A program made the position numbers and the translations under genes. This document shows, piece after piece, positions 43,901 through 51,090 of a stretch of DNA of 63,345 nucleotides. The notes under the pieces were generated by a model. The model saw only the letters and a list, made by a program, of their open reading frames with translations, had not been told where the DNA came from and did no database searches. The first letter of the stretch is position 1. Every line of letters begins with the position of its first letter. The DNA lies in NCBI RefSeq assembly GCF_001598815.1, contig NZ_BCZQ01000031.1, positions 1 to 63,345 on the forward strand, read 5' to 3'. Source of the stretch: Sphingopyxis terrae subsp. terrae NBRC 15098 (GTDB taxonomy: Bacteria; Pseudomonadota; Alphaproteobacteria; Sphingomonadales; Sphingomonadaceae).

Positions 43901-44721
43901 CAGTAATCGCTCCCCACCTTCGTGTTGGTAAGCATGAAGATGCGGTCCATGATCTCATCCGCACTCAGAACGCCGTAGCCAACAGGGATTGTCCGCTTGG
44001 TCTGGGTGTCGAAAAGGACGAGGGCCGGCGTCTCATTGCCGGGCACGCCCATCCGGGCGCGCTGCCCGGAGTCGACCACATAGTTCGGGAAGTCCTTGCT
44101 GGGTCCGCCGTCCATGGAGACGGCCATCACCGTCAGCCTGTGGCTGTCAGTGACCGAGCGCAGGATTGGCGCGAACACCTCGCACGCGCCGCAGCGCTGT
44201 GCGTAGAAGTAGAAAAGGCCGTAACGCTGGCCCAGGTTTGTCAGCACGGCATCCCGATCGGCCTTGCGATTGTCGAGCCAGAGCCTCTTGCCGACGGTGG
44301 TAACCGGCCGCTGTAGCGTGTAATCGAGCTCCGGGTTTTGCCAGAGCGCGCGCTGCCACGTGTCGGAGAAGGTCGACGCGCGATCAAGCTGCTCGCGTTG
44401 GAAGCGCACATAGGCAATTACGTTCGCTTCGGTCGGCTCGAGGATCGCGCGCGCCTTCAGCTCGTCGAGCTGCTTGGTTATCGCAGCGATCCGCTCTGCG
44501 GCGCTCTCCTGCCGAACTGGGGGTGCAGTGGTCGCCTGGTCAGCCGGCTTGGGTTTGGTGCAGTAAAACCATTGCCCGAGTTTCCGCTCACCGCAGTAGA
44601 AGTCGTCGGGCTTGTCCTGCTCTATGGTGTCGCCCGGTACGAGAGCGTCCTGAGCCGCTGCGGGCGCTATCCACCCCGCAAGGGCGAGGACGATCATCGA
44701 CAGATTAGCGTTGTTTGACAT
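43900..44721 (-). CDS. traF: conjugal transfer protein TraF (thioredoxin-like)
   Basis: The 273-residue protein begins MSNNANLSMIVLALAGWIAPAAAQ (signal peptide) and has a thioredoxin fold with FYFYAQRCGACEVFAPIL, keeping a C-x-x-C pair that many TraF proteins have lost, then PALVLFDTQTKRTIPVGYG. TraF helps disulfide-dependent folding of pilus assembly proteins in the periplasm. ATG 44719-44721 is chosen over an upstream in-frame codon because the signal peptide begins there. Confidence 0.9.
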   Translation of the reverse strand: MSNNANLSMIVLALAGWIAPAAAQDALVPGDTIEQDKPDDFYCGERKLGQWFYCTKPKPADQATTAPPVRQESAAERIAAITKQLDELKARAILEPTEANVIAYVRFQREQLDRASTFSDTWQRALWQNPELDYTLQRPVTTVGKRLWLDNRKADRDAVLTNLGQRYGLFYFYAQRCGACEVFAPILRSVTDSHRLTVMAVSMDGGPSKDFPNYVVDSGQRARMGVPGNETPALVLFDTQTKRTIPVGYGVLSADEIMDRIFMLTNTKVGSDY

Positions 44722-44953
44722 CGCTCGTGACCTCCTCATCGGTTCGTAACGGACGCTCGGTCCGAAGCTGCCGCGGTGCGTTCACGCCGGGATCACTTCG
44801 AACCGCAAGACGCAGGCAGCAGTCCGGGACCGCGGTTTTGACGTTCGCGCCACAACGATGCGCAAGCGGCTGCGGTACGGCGGGCAAGGTGGGCGCCGTC
44901 CAATGCGCCAGACTCGCTAAAAGGAGCGGCAGTTCGAGAATGGATGGCGGCAT
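44705..44953 (-). CDS. small hypothetical protein between traN and traF (82 aa)
   Basis: An ATG at 44951-44953 follows AAGGGGA on the minus strand at good spacing, and the stop overlaps the start region of traF by 17 bases, as for coupled genes in this operon. The product (MPPSILELPLLLASLAHWTAP...) has a hydrophobic N-terminus and Cys pairs (RCGANVKTAVPDCC), so it could be a secreted or lipoprotein-like component. No family is recognised and the composition is not strongly protein-like, so it is uncertain. Confidence 0.42.
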   Translation of the reverse strand: MPPSILELPLLLASLAHWTAPTLPAVPQPLAHRCGANVKTAVPDCCLRLAVRSDPGVNAPRQLRTERPLRTDEEVTSDVKQR

Positions 44954-45014
44954 GATCTATCCCCTTCGCTGAAGCTCTACAGAGGCCTTTGCGGGCGAAC
45001 GGGCCGTACCCGCA

Positions 45015-46850
45015 TCATTTGCCGTGAAGGTCATAGTAGGCCTGAATCTTGTCTTGGATGTCGGAGAGCGTCTCGACCTCGTCGGGTAGCTTCGCCGCGT
45101 CGACGAAATCCGCATAGACCTCCGTGAAATCCATCTTGGAGAGATCGAGCGACGCGAACTCATCGATTGTGAAGCCCTGGCACTGCTCCTTCTTGGCGCT
45201 GCCCCACGGCTTGCCGAGTTGGACGCGCCCCTGTTCCTGCAGCACGCGCGAAAGCTTGCTCTCGAAGCAGCAATACGCGGTTCGCTTCGTCTTGCAGATG
45301 CCCAGGAAGCTCGACGAGCAGTAGGTGCCGAGTTTGTGGCACAGGCCCATGCGGTCCTTGATATCGAGCTTCATTTCGTCTTGGCTGCAGGCGAACAGGA
45401 CGAGGAATGGCGTCGCGAACGCGGCGATCGCCGCCGGACCGCCCGCAAGGGCTGCAGCGCCCGCGGCGACAGGTATCGCGCCGGACACCTTGCCAGCGCA
45501 GCAGTTTATCAGACCAAAAACCGGTTTATGGCAGGTGTCTCGTTTGCCGGTGAACACACGGAAGTTGGTATCGTCGAATTCCCTGCCGGCCTGGTCCAGC
45601 GCATGAAGCCCGACCAGAGCGTCCCTGAACTCTGTTGACGCCTCGCGCACGATCGGCTCGCAATCGCCGTTGAGGCAGTAGACATCGTCTCCGCATATAT
45701 ACTGCTTGTTGGTGGTGACGTTGCTCGCCGGCGTTGGGCAGCGGTAGACCCTCTCGGTGACCTTACACGGGCCGGAGCGTGGGTCATCAAGGCACTCGTC
45801 ACGGATGTAGCGGCACGAGCGGTTCGCTTCAAGATCGCCGCAGTCATTGGCAGGCGTGAGTGTGTTACAGGTGAAGTCTCGCTTCCACGCCCAGCACTTC
45901 TGCGTGATCGGTACGCCACCTATTATCCTGGTCTCAGGACCCTCGGTGCAGACTTCACCGGCGGGATTGGCTGTGCACGTCGAGTCTGCCGCCAGCGCGC
46001 CGCAACCGTCGAGGCGCTTCATCGTCACTTGCGTCTCGGTCGTCTTAGCATGCCAGCCCTGACCGGTGATCGGACTCGGCAGTTGGGACAAATCGGTCAG
46101 GTTTCGCGAGCAGACATATTCCGTTGCGTAGTAGCGTTTGCAGAATTTGTTGGTGGGAAACCCATAGAGGCGATGGGCCGCGCATGCCTTCATCACCACT
46201 CCGGTGGGCTTGCAGGTTCCATCAGCTATGTGCGGCGTGATCGCATCGTACCTGGCGAAGGGGGTGCCGTAGGCACCATTCGGAACGACAAAGAACTTGT
46301 ATGCATCGACCGTCTTCGTCTCAGGCGTCAGCGTGATCGAGCAGGATCGCGGTTCCGGGGTGATCTTCGTGCCCTGATTGCACGTCGCCTCGAAATAGCC
46401 GGTTCCACTGATACTTGGCGGGAGCGGTGTGCATGCCCCGGTGCCGCTCGAGATCGCTTCCCCTTCCAGATAGGTGGAGGGATCGTTTTCCACCGTGGTG
46501 GCGCGCTTCGTCGTCGCCAGGATTTCGGCGTTGCTGAAGGATGGCCTGGTCCTGTCGGCGTCGGTTGACGTCCGATAGCTTTCGTTGCTGGACTTCATCG
46601 TCCGCGCGTCTGAGATGAGTTTGTCGGGATCGTCGAAGTAGATGCTCTGGGGTTGGCTGGTGCCGGTATATCCTGGCACGGCTGCTGCCTGTGCGTCGCT
46701 GGATGGCACGAGCGAGGAATCCTTCCTCTTCTCCTGCGCCATCGCCTTGCCCTCTTCGCGGGCCTCGTCGACCGTCATCGTCTGCGCGCTGACCGGCTCG
46801 GTCAGTAGGAGCAGCACGCACAGGCTGCTGATCAGGCGATGCGCGGTCAC
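45015..46850 (-). CDS. traN: conjugal transfer mating-pair stabilisation protein TraN
   Basis: The 611-residue protein is Cys-rich throughout (for example TCNTLTPANDCGDLEANRSCRYIRDECL and YICGDDVYCLNGDCEPI) with the CCAGK...CCFESKLSR...QGR C-terminal TraN block. TraN is the outer-membrane adhesin that recognises the recipient. It starts at GTG 46848-46850, overlapping the trbC stop (GTGA), and then a signal peptide (LISSLCVLLLLTEPVSAQ). The upstream extension of the frame is discarded for that reason. Confidence 0.9.
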   Translation of the reverse strand: MTAHRLISSLCVLLLLTEPVSAQTMTVDEAREEGKAMAQEKRKDSSLVPSSDAQAAAVPGYTGTSQPQSIYFDDPDKLISDARTMKSSNESYRTSTDADRTRPSFSNAEILATTKRATTVENDPSTYLEGEAISSGTGACTPLPPSISGTGYFEATCNQGTKITPEPRSCSITLTPETKTVDAYKFFVVPNGAYGTPFARYDAITPHIADGTCKPTGVVMKACAAHRLYGFPTNKFCKRYYATEYVCSRNLTDLSQLPSPITGQGWHAKTTETQVTMKRLDGCGALAADSTCTANPAGEVCTEGPETRIIGGVPITQKCWAWKRDFTCNTLTPANDCGDLEANRSCRYIRDECLDDPRSGPCKVTERVYRCPTPASNVTTNKQYICGDDVYCLNGDCEPIVREASTEFRDALVGLHALDQAGREFDDTNFRVFTGKRDTCHKPVFGLINCCAGKVSGAIPVAAGAAALAGGPAAIAAFATPFLVLFACSQDEMKLDIKDRMGLCHKLGTYCSSSFLGICKTKRTAYCCFESKLSRVLQEQGRVQLGKPWGSAKKEQCQGFTIDEFASLDLSKMDFTEVYADFVDAAKLPDEVETLSDIQDKIQAYYDLHGK

Positions 46851-47590
46851 GGTCTGGCGCGCTTCATGTTGGCAAGCGCGACGCCGGCGACCTTCGCACC
46901 CGGGCCGCCGCCGTCGACGAAGGTTGCAAGTGCATATTCGACCGTGACATTGCCGATCATGCGGTCGTACGGCGGAACCTTGGTCGCGCACGAGAAGCCG
47001 GCGCACAGATCGAAATCCGAGGAAACCGTCACATAGGTCGGCACCGCCTGAACATCGAAGGCGCGGAAGAGGCGCGGATCGATGCCGATGTTGGCATACT
47101 GACCTTGGTCGACGACTTTGCTAATGCGCGCGACGAACTCCCTGGCGGAGTTTTTCGGAAATCCGCGGAAGACCACCACTCCGCCAGCGGCTGCCGTGTC
47201 ACGTACAAGCTGCTTCAAGGCCGTGTCCGGGATCGAAAGGCTCGCAAAGACGATGAACTGGGGGGCTTCGCCGCCTATCGCACTGGCGTTTTTTGCGGCG
47301 CCCTGGACGATCTCGTCGAAGTCGATGGGCCCTCCGGGCCCCTTGGGCAGATCCTTGGCCGCGACCTGCCGCATGTTGGTCGTGCCTTGCTCGCGGACTG
47401 CCGTAGCCTCCTCGCGGAACTGCTCGCCCCGGTCCTTGACCTGATCTACGAAGGCCTGTGCTTCGGCAGCCAGATCGGCGGAGCGCTTCTTCACGGCCTG
47501 GACGTCGACCCCGTCCACCGTCTGCGCCAAGACGGCGGACAACCCGGCGGCGCCGAGGATGGACAGGACACTCAAGGGGATAAGGCGCAC
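46847..47590 (-). CDS. trbC: conjugal transfer pilus assembly protein TrbC (F-type)
   Basis: The 247-residue protein begins with GTG at 47588-47590 preceded by AGGAGA on the minus strand, giving a signal-like LIPLSVLSILGAAGLSAVLAQ. Residues ~110-230 are the TrbC thioredoxin-like region: FIVFASLSIPDTALKQLVRDTAAAGGVVVFRGF and DVQAVPTYVTV. It acts in the periplasm with TraU and TraW in F-pilus assembly. A coiled segment (residues 30-70) precedes the domain. Confidence 0.9.
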   Translation of the reverse strand: MRLIPLSVLSILGAAGLSAVLAQTVDGVDVQAVKKRSADLAAEAQAFVDQVKDRGEQFREEATAVREQGTTNMRQVAAKDLPKGPGGPIDFDEIVQGAAKNASAIGGEAPQFIVFASLSIPDTALKQLVRDTAAAGGVVVFRGFPKNSAREFVARISKVVDQGQYANIGIDPRLFRAFDVQAVPTYVTVSSDFDLCAGFSCATKVPPYDRMIGNVTVEYALATFVDGGGPGAKVAGVALANMKRARP

Positions 47591-47600
47591 CGTCAGTCTC

Positions 47601-48623
47601 CTAGAAAACGCAACAGTTGCGCTTGCGCCAGACGAGGTAACCCATGTCCTCGCCGCCGACCGGATAGGCGCGGCCTGCGTCCGGCGGCATCGTCGAGGCA
47701 CCGATCGCGGAGCAGGCGAAGCGCCCGTTCACTGTCGGGATCGGATTGACCATCTGGAAGCGGTATTGCTGCTTCCGCATTATCGGCATCAGGTACTTCT
47801 TGCAGAGGCCCTTCGAGCCCATTGTTCCCCAGGCAAGCGCCTCACGGTGCATCTTGTAGGCGAAGCGCGACAGTGCCAGCCGCGACGATTGCACATGGCC
47901 AATGGACGCCGGGATGTTTCCATTGAGCGGGTACATCGAACCCTGGCAGCCGGCGCACCAAAAAAGCGGGTCGAGCGGCAGGTTGACGGTGCCGGCGATA
48001 CAATCGCCGGCACATGCCGCTTGCGCGATTGGGTTGGCGAAGACGATAGCTTCGGGATTGATAAGCGCGGCTAGGGAGTCGTCCTGCCAGAGTGGATCGA
48101 CTTCGGTGATGTAGGCGATGTCGAACGAGGCCTGCTCGAAGCAGGCGAAGTCGGTGAGGATCTCCATCCAATAAAGCAGCGGATATACGTACCAGTGGAC
48201 GTGCCATTTGGCGGTGCTTTGGGACCTCCCGCCGACCATCGACGGGCCAGCCAAATAGCCTTGCCCAATGTCGAAGCCTGGAGCGATGCGGATGCCACCG
48301 AGATTGGGGAAGCACCAAGGCTTCATAGTCACGTCGGCAAGCCGGGCCGGCTCCCAGAAGCCAACGGCGATGCCGATACGAGGGAGCGGATCAGCGCAGG
48401 CGCAGACCGGTGATGGTGGGTTGCTGGGGTCGGGTCGGCCGCTCGGCCAGATCTTGAGGCCACCGACCGACAGCGGAAAGAGGCAGGACCAGCAGACGTC
48501 CGTGATCGGATTGACGAACTTCCCGTGACATGTCGGCGCCGCCTCCGCTTTGGACGAGACAGCAAGCCCAAAGATCACAATACCGGCGAGGATGACGATC
48601 GAGTGGAACAGGCGCTTCATCAT
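47601..48623 (-). CDS. traU: conjugal transfer protein TraU
   Basis: The 340-residue protein has a signal peptide and the Cys-rich TraU pattern: FVNPITDVCWSCLFPLSVGG, CACADPLPRIGIAVGFWEPARL, KPWCFPNLGG, DPLFWCAGCQGSMYPLNG. TraU is a periplasmic protein needed for DNA transfer and pilus assembly. Its start overlaps the stop of the small membrane protein gene by four bases. Full length and intact. Confidence 0.94.
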   Translation of the reverse strand: MMKRLFHSIVILAGIVIFGLAVSSKAEAAPTCHGKFVNPITDVCWSCLFPLSVGGLKIWPSGRPDPSNPPSPVCACADPLPRIGIAVGFWEPARLADVTMKPWCFPNLGGIRIAPGFDIGQGYLAGPSMVGGRSQSTAKWHVHWYVYPLLYWMEILTDFACFEQASFDIAYITEVDPLWQDDSLAALINPEAIVFANPIAQAACAGDCIAGTVNLPLDPLFWCAGCQGSMYPLNGNIPASIGHVQSSRLALSRFAYKMHREALAWGTMGSKGLCKKYLMPIMRKQQYRFQMVNPIPTVNGRFACSAIGASTMPPDAGRAYPVGGEDMGYLVWRKRNCCVF

Positions 48624-48889
48624 GCCGCGTCACCGGTTCGCTCGAGGAATGCAGTATCCGCGCGATGCTTCCGGATTAGGTAGACTGCGGACCATATTGT
48701 CGTTGTCGCCAGCAGTACCGCAGCGCCATAGGCCGCCGGACGGCCGATCGAACGATGGAGCGGTCCAAAGAACCCGGCCGTCGCTGAGCAGAGCAGGCAA
48801 AGCGCCTGCCACCCCAAACGCAATCGGCGCAGCGCACGGGTCTCGGGCGCTGCCATCGGTGTGCGGAGGAGATCGAGCCACAGCGGCAT
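48620..48889 (-). CDS. small membrane protein between traW and traU (89 aa)
   Basis: The product has two hydrophobic segments (GWQALCLLCSATAGFF and AAYGAAVLLATTTIWSAVYLI) and a basic C-terminal tail, so it is probably an inner-membrane hairpin. Its start shares one base with the traW stop and its stop overlaps the traU start by four bases, strong evidence that it is translated. It has no counterpart I know in the F plasmid order at this place. Confidence 0.7.
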   Translation of the reverse strand: MPLWLDLLRTPMAAPETRALRRLRLGWQALCLLCSATAGFFGPLHRSIGRPAAYGAAVLLATTTIWSAVYLIRKHRADTAFLERTGDAA

Positions 48890-49545
48890 CAGCCTGCCCT
48901 CCCCTTCTTCAGCACCTCTTCGGAAACACGCATGACGCGGCCGACTTGACGAACGACGGCGGGGGTGTGCTCGATGCCGAACTTGGCGGTCAGCTTCCCC
49001 CCCTGATCGAAGTAAAAGCGGCGTTTCAGGGTCGACATCCGCTCGATCGGCGAGCCATTGATGAAGATTATCTTGGCCTTCAGATCGGTATATCTGTTCG
49101 TCGCCCAGGCGACCTGATTGCTGTCATCGCCGTCGATGAACACGAGATCCTGCCTGATCGCGACGAAATCGAGTGGGTTGATGCGCTGACCGGCGGCAGC
49201 GACGAGGTTGCCTTTCTGGTCATGTATGTCGCGCTCGATCCGGACGGTTGGGTCGAAGTCCCAAACGCGTGCTTCGACAGCCGGGGTGACGCCCGCGACG
49301 GGCACGGGCCGCCGCACCGTGGCTTCAACCCGCTTGGCGAACATTTCGTTGATTCGCGCGAGTTCGCCCGTCGCCTTGGCGCGCTCCAGCCGCGCTTCGA
49401 TCGCCGAGAGCAGGTCCGGCTCAATGACGGGGAAGGTGTGCCCTGCCCGACCATAATCGCGCGCTTCGATCGGACGCGGCGCACCGACGAGCACGACAAC
49501 GCACAGGAGAGCTGCGCTGCCCGCACCTGCCAGCAGCTGCTTCAC
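48889..49545 (-). CDS. traW: conjugal transfer protein TraW
   Basis: The 218-residue protein has a signal peptide (AALLCVVVLVGAPRPIEA), then RDYGRAGHTFPVIEPDLLSAIEARL and VAAAGQRINPLDFVAIRQDLVFIDGDD, and FGIEHTPAVVRQ at the C-terminus, the TraW frame. It is periplasmic and works with TraU and TrbC. It overlaps the S26 peptidase gene by four bases. Confidence 0.93.
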   Translation of the reverse strand: MKQLLAGAGSAALLCVVVLVGAPRPIEARDYGRAGHTFPVIEPDLLSAIEARLERAKATGELARINEMFAKRVEATVRRPVPVAGVTPAVEARVWDFDPTVRIERDIHDQKGNLVAAAGQRINPLDFVAIRQDLVFIDGDDSNQVAWATNRYTDLKAKIIFINGSPIERMSTLKRRFYFDQGGKLTAKFGIEHTPAVVRQVGRVMRVSEEVLKKGRAG

Positions 49546-50078
49546 AGGATCGGCTCCCCGACACCGACGAATTGATGGCGGCAGACAAAACCAATCTCAG
49601 CATAGCGGCTATCGAAGCCGTCGGGATGGGGCGTTCCAACATAGAGGCACCCTTGGGGCACAGGCCCGACACCGCCAGGAGTCAGTTTCTCACCTAGCCT
49701 GGTCAGCGACTTCATGCGTCCGACCGGCTTGCCGTTAATCGTGACGGTGGCGCCTGCGTGCGCGACTACATCGCCCGGCATGCCATAGGCGAGCTTACCG
49801 AACATCTGCGGCTTGGCGCCGAAGTGCCGTCGCACAAGATCGTTGCTCGGCGGATCGAAGAACACGAGGTCGCCGCGCGCCGGCACCTGCTTCAGATTGA
49901 TGAGGAACGCCCAGTTAGGAAGCGAGTCCGTCGCGTTGATCAAGAGCGCGTGATCGCGCCGCCAGGCGCTAACAGCGCCAAGGCCGAGTGTCCCGACGAC
50001 GGCAAAGCCGAGAAGCGTCCACAGCCGCTTGCGTGGACGCCACCGCGGGGCAGCCGGTTCACTGGGCGCCGCTGCCAT
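49542..50078 (-). CDS. S26-family signal peptidase (conjugal TraF type)
   Basis: The 178-residue protein has an N-terminal membrane span (LLGFAVVGTLGLGAVSAW), then a candidate catalytic Ser in ATDSLPNWAFLI and Lys in FGKLAYGMPGDVV, with GVGPVPQGCLYVGTPHPDGFDSRYAEIG as the later block. S26 peptidases of this kind process or cyclise pilin subunits. It begins inside the 3' end of trbI (20-base overlap). The start MAAAPSE at 50076-50078 is set by homology of length. Confidence 0.85.
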   Translation of the reverse strand: MAAAPSEPAAPRWRPRKRLWTLLGFAVVGTLGLGAVSAWRRDHALLINATDSLPNWAFLINLKQVPARGDLVFFDPPSNDLVRRHFGAKPQMFGKLAYGMPGDVVAHAGATVTINGKPVGRMKSLTRLGEKLTPGGVGPVPQGCLYVGTPHPDGFDSRYAEIGFVCRHQFVGVGEPIL

Positions 50079-50727
50079 CTGGCCCTCCGAAAGTCGAGAC
50101 TGACGCCCCTGGCGCAGGCAAGGGCGTGGGTTGCGGCGCAATTGCTGGTCCGTTGAGAATTTGAGGTGCCATCGTCGGTATTGCGGCCATCGGATCGATT
50201 GCGCCCGTTGTCGTCGGCGTCGCTTGCCTTGCTGACGCGATTGCTGCCTGAGCCGCGGAGAGCTCCTGCATCCGTTGAAGCTCTTCGGCCGACAGGCGTT
50301 TGGGCTCGGGAACGCCCGAGGCGAACACCGCCTTTTTCAAGCTGTCGGTAATGTCCGGCACATTCTTGGTGAGGACGGCTTCGCCGACCAGTACAACTTG
50401 ACCATTCGCGCTTCGGCGCTGGAGCTCCTTGTCAAGCGAAGACATGAACGCCTGCATCTCGACGCGTACGCGATCTGGTGGCGAGCCGGAGAAGCGCTGG
50501 GCCTCGACATATTCGCCCACAAGGGCCGAGAGGCGGGCAGCGACGATATGGTCCTGTTTCGGCGCAGTGAGTGTACGCGTCACCCACATTCCCCAGACGA
50601 TGACTGCGATCAGCAAAACTCCGGCGAGGATCTGGGCCCGCGTGAACCCTCCGAAGCCTACCCCGCGCTTCGCTGCCGGGGTCATAGGCGCGGGAGGGGG
50701 AAGATCGAGTTGGGGTTGGTCAGCCAT
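50059..50727 (-). CDS. trbI: conjugal transfer protein TrbI (F-type)
   Basis: The 222-residue protein starts MADQPQLDLPPPAPM, has one inner-membrane helix (AQILAGVLLIAVIVWGMWV) and a periplasmic part with a coiled segment and VVLVGEAVLTKNVPDITDSLKKAV, matching F-type TrbI, which affects pilus retraction. The Pro-rich C-terminal tail is likely flexible. An upstream extension of the frame is discarded because the preceding gene occupies it. Confidence 0.85.
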   Translation of the reverse strand: MADQPQLDLPPPAPMTPAAKRGVGFGGFTRAQILAGVLLIAVIVWGMWVTRTLTAPKQDHIVAARLSALVGEYVEAQRFSGSPPDRVRVEMQAFMSSLDKELQRRSANGQVVLVGEAVLTKNVPDITDSLKKAVFASGVPEPKRLSAEELQRMQELSAAQAAIASARQATPTTTGAIDPMAAIPTMAPQILNGPAIAPQPTPLPAPGASVSTFGGPDGSGAQ

Positions 50728-51085
50728 GACGCGGAACTCCCTCTTCGCGGCGCGCCGAGAGGATGCGATCACGGCGGAAGATGATGAGGGCGGTGGATAG
50801 GATCATATGCGCGATCGCGAACATGTTGAGGAAAGCGCCGGTCCTCGCGGTGTCCGCCGCGACGTAACGCGTAGTGAAATTGTTCAGCTGATGGATGAAC
50901 CCGTCAAACGAGAAGCCTCCGATCGCGAGGAAGAACAGGAAGAACAGCCCCCAGGTCGTCAGAAGAACCGAGGCCACAAAGCCGAGGCCGTGCAGCATGA
51001 AATAGAGGACCGACTGCCACTCTCGGTGCGTGAGCTTCGGCCCAAACCGGGGGCGATCGCCGCCATCATCGATTCCTGTCGCCAT
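50720..51085 (-). CDS. membrane protein between traC and trbI (121 aa)
   Basis: The product has three hydrophobic segments (VLYFMLHGLGFVASVLLTTW, LFFLFFLAIGGFSF and MFAIAHMILSTALIIF) and a basic C-terminus, so it is an integral membrane protein. It overlaps trbI by eight bases and follows traC by five. No F-plasmid counterpart is clear; it may stand in for a small inner-membrane assembly factor. The name is left open. Confidence 0.72.
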   Translation of the reverse strand: MATGIDDGGDRPRFGPKLTHREWQSVLYFMLHGLGFVASVLLTTWGLFFLFFLAIGGFSFDGFIHQLNNFTTRYVAADTARTGAFLNMFAIAHMILSTALIIFRRDRILSARREEGVPRHG

Positions 51086-51090
51086 GTCAT

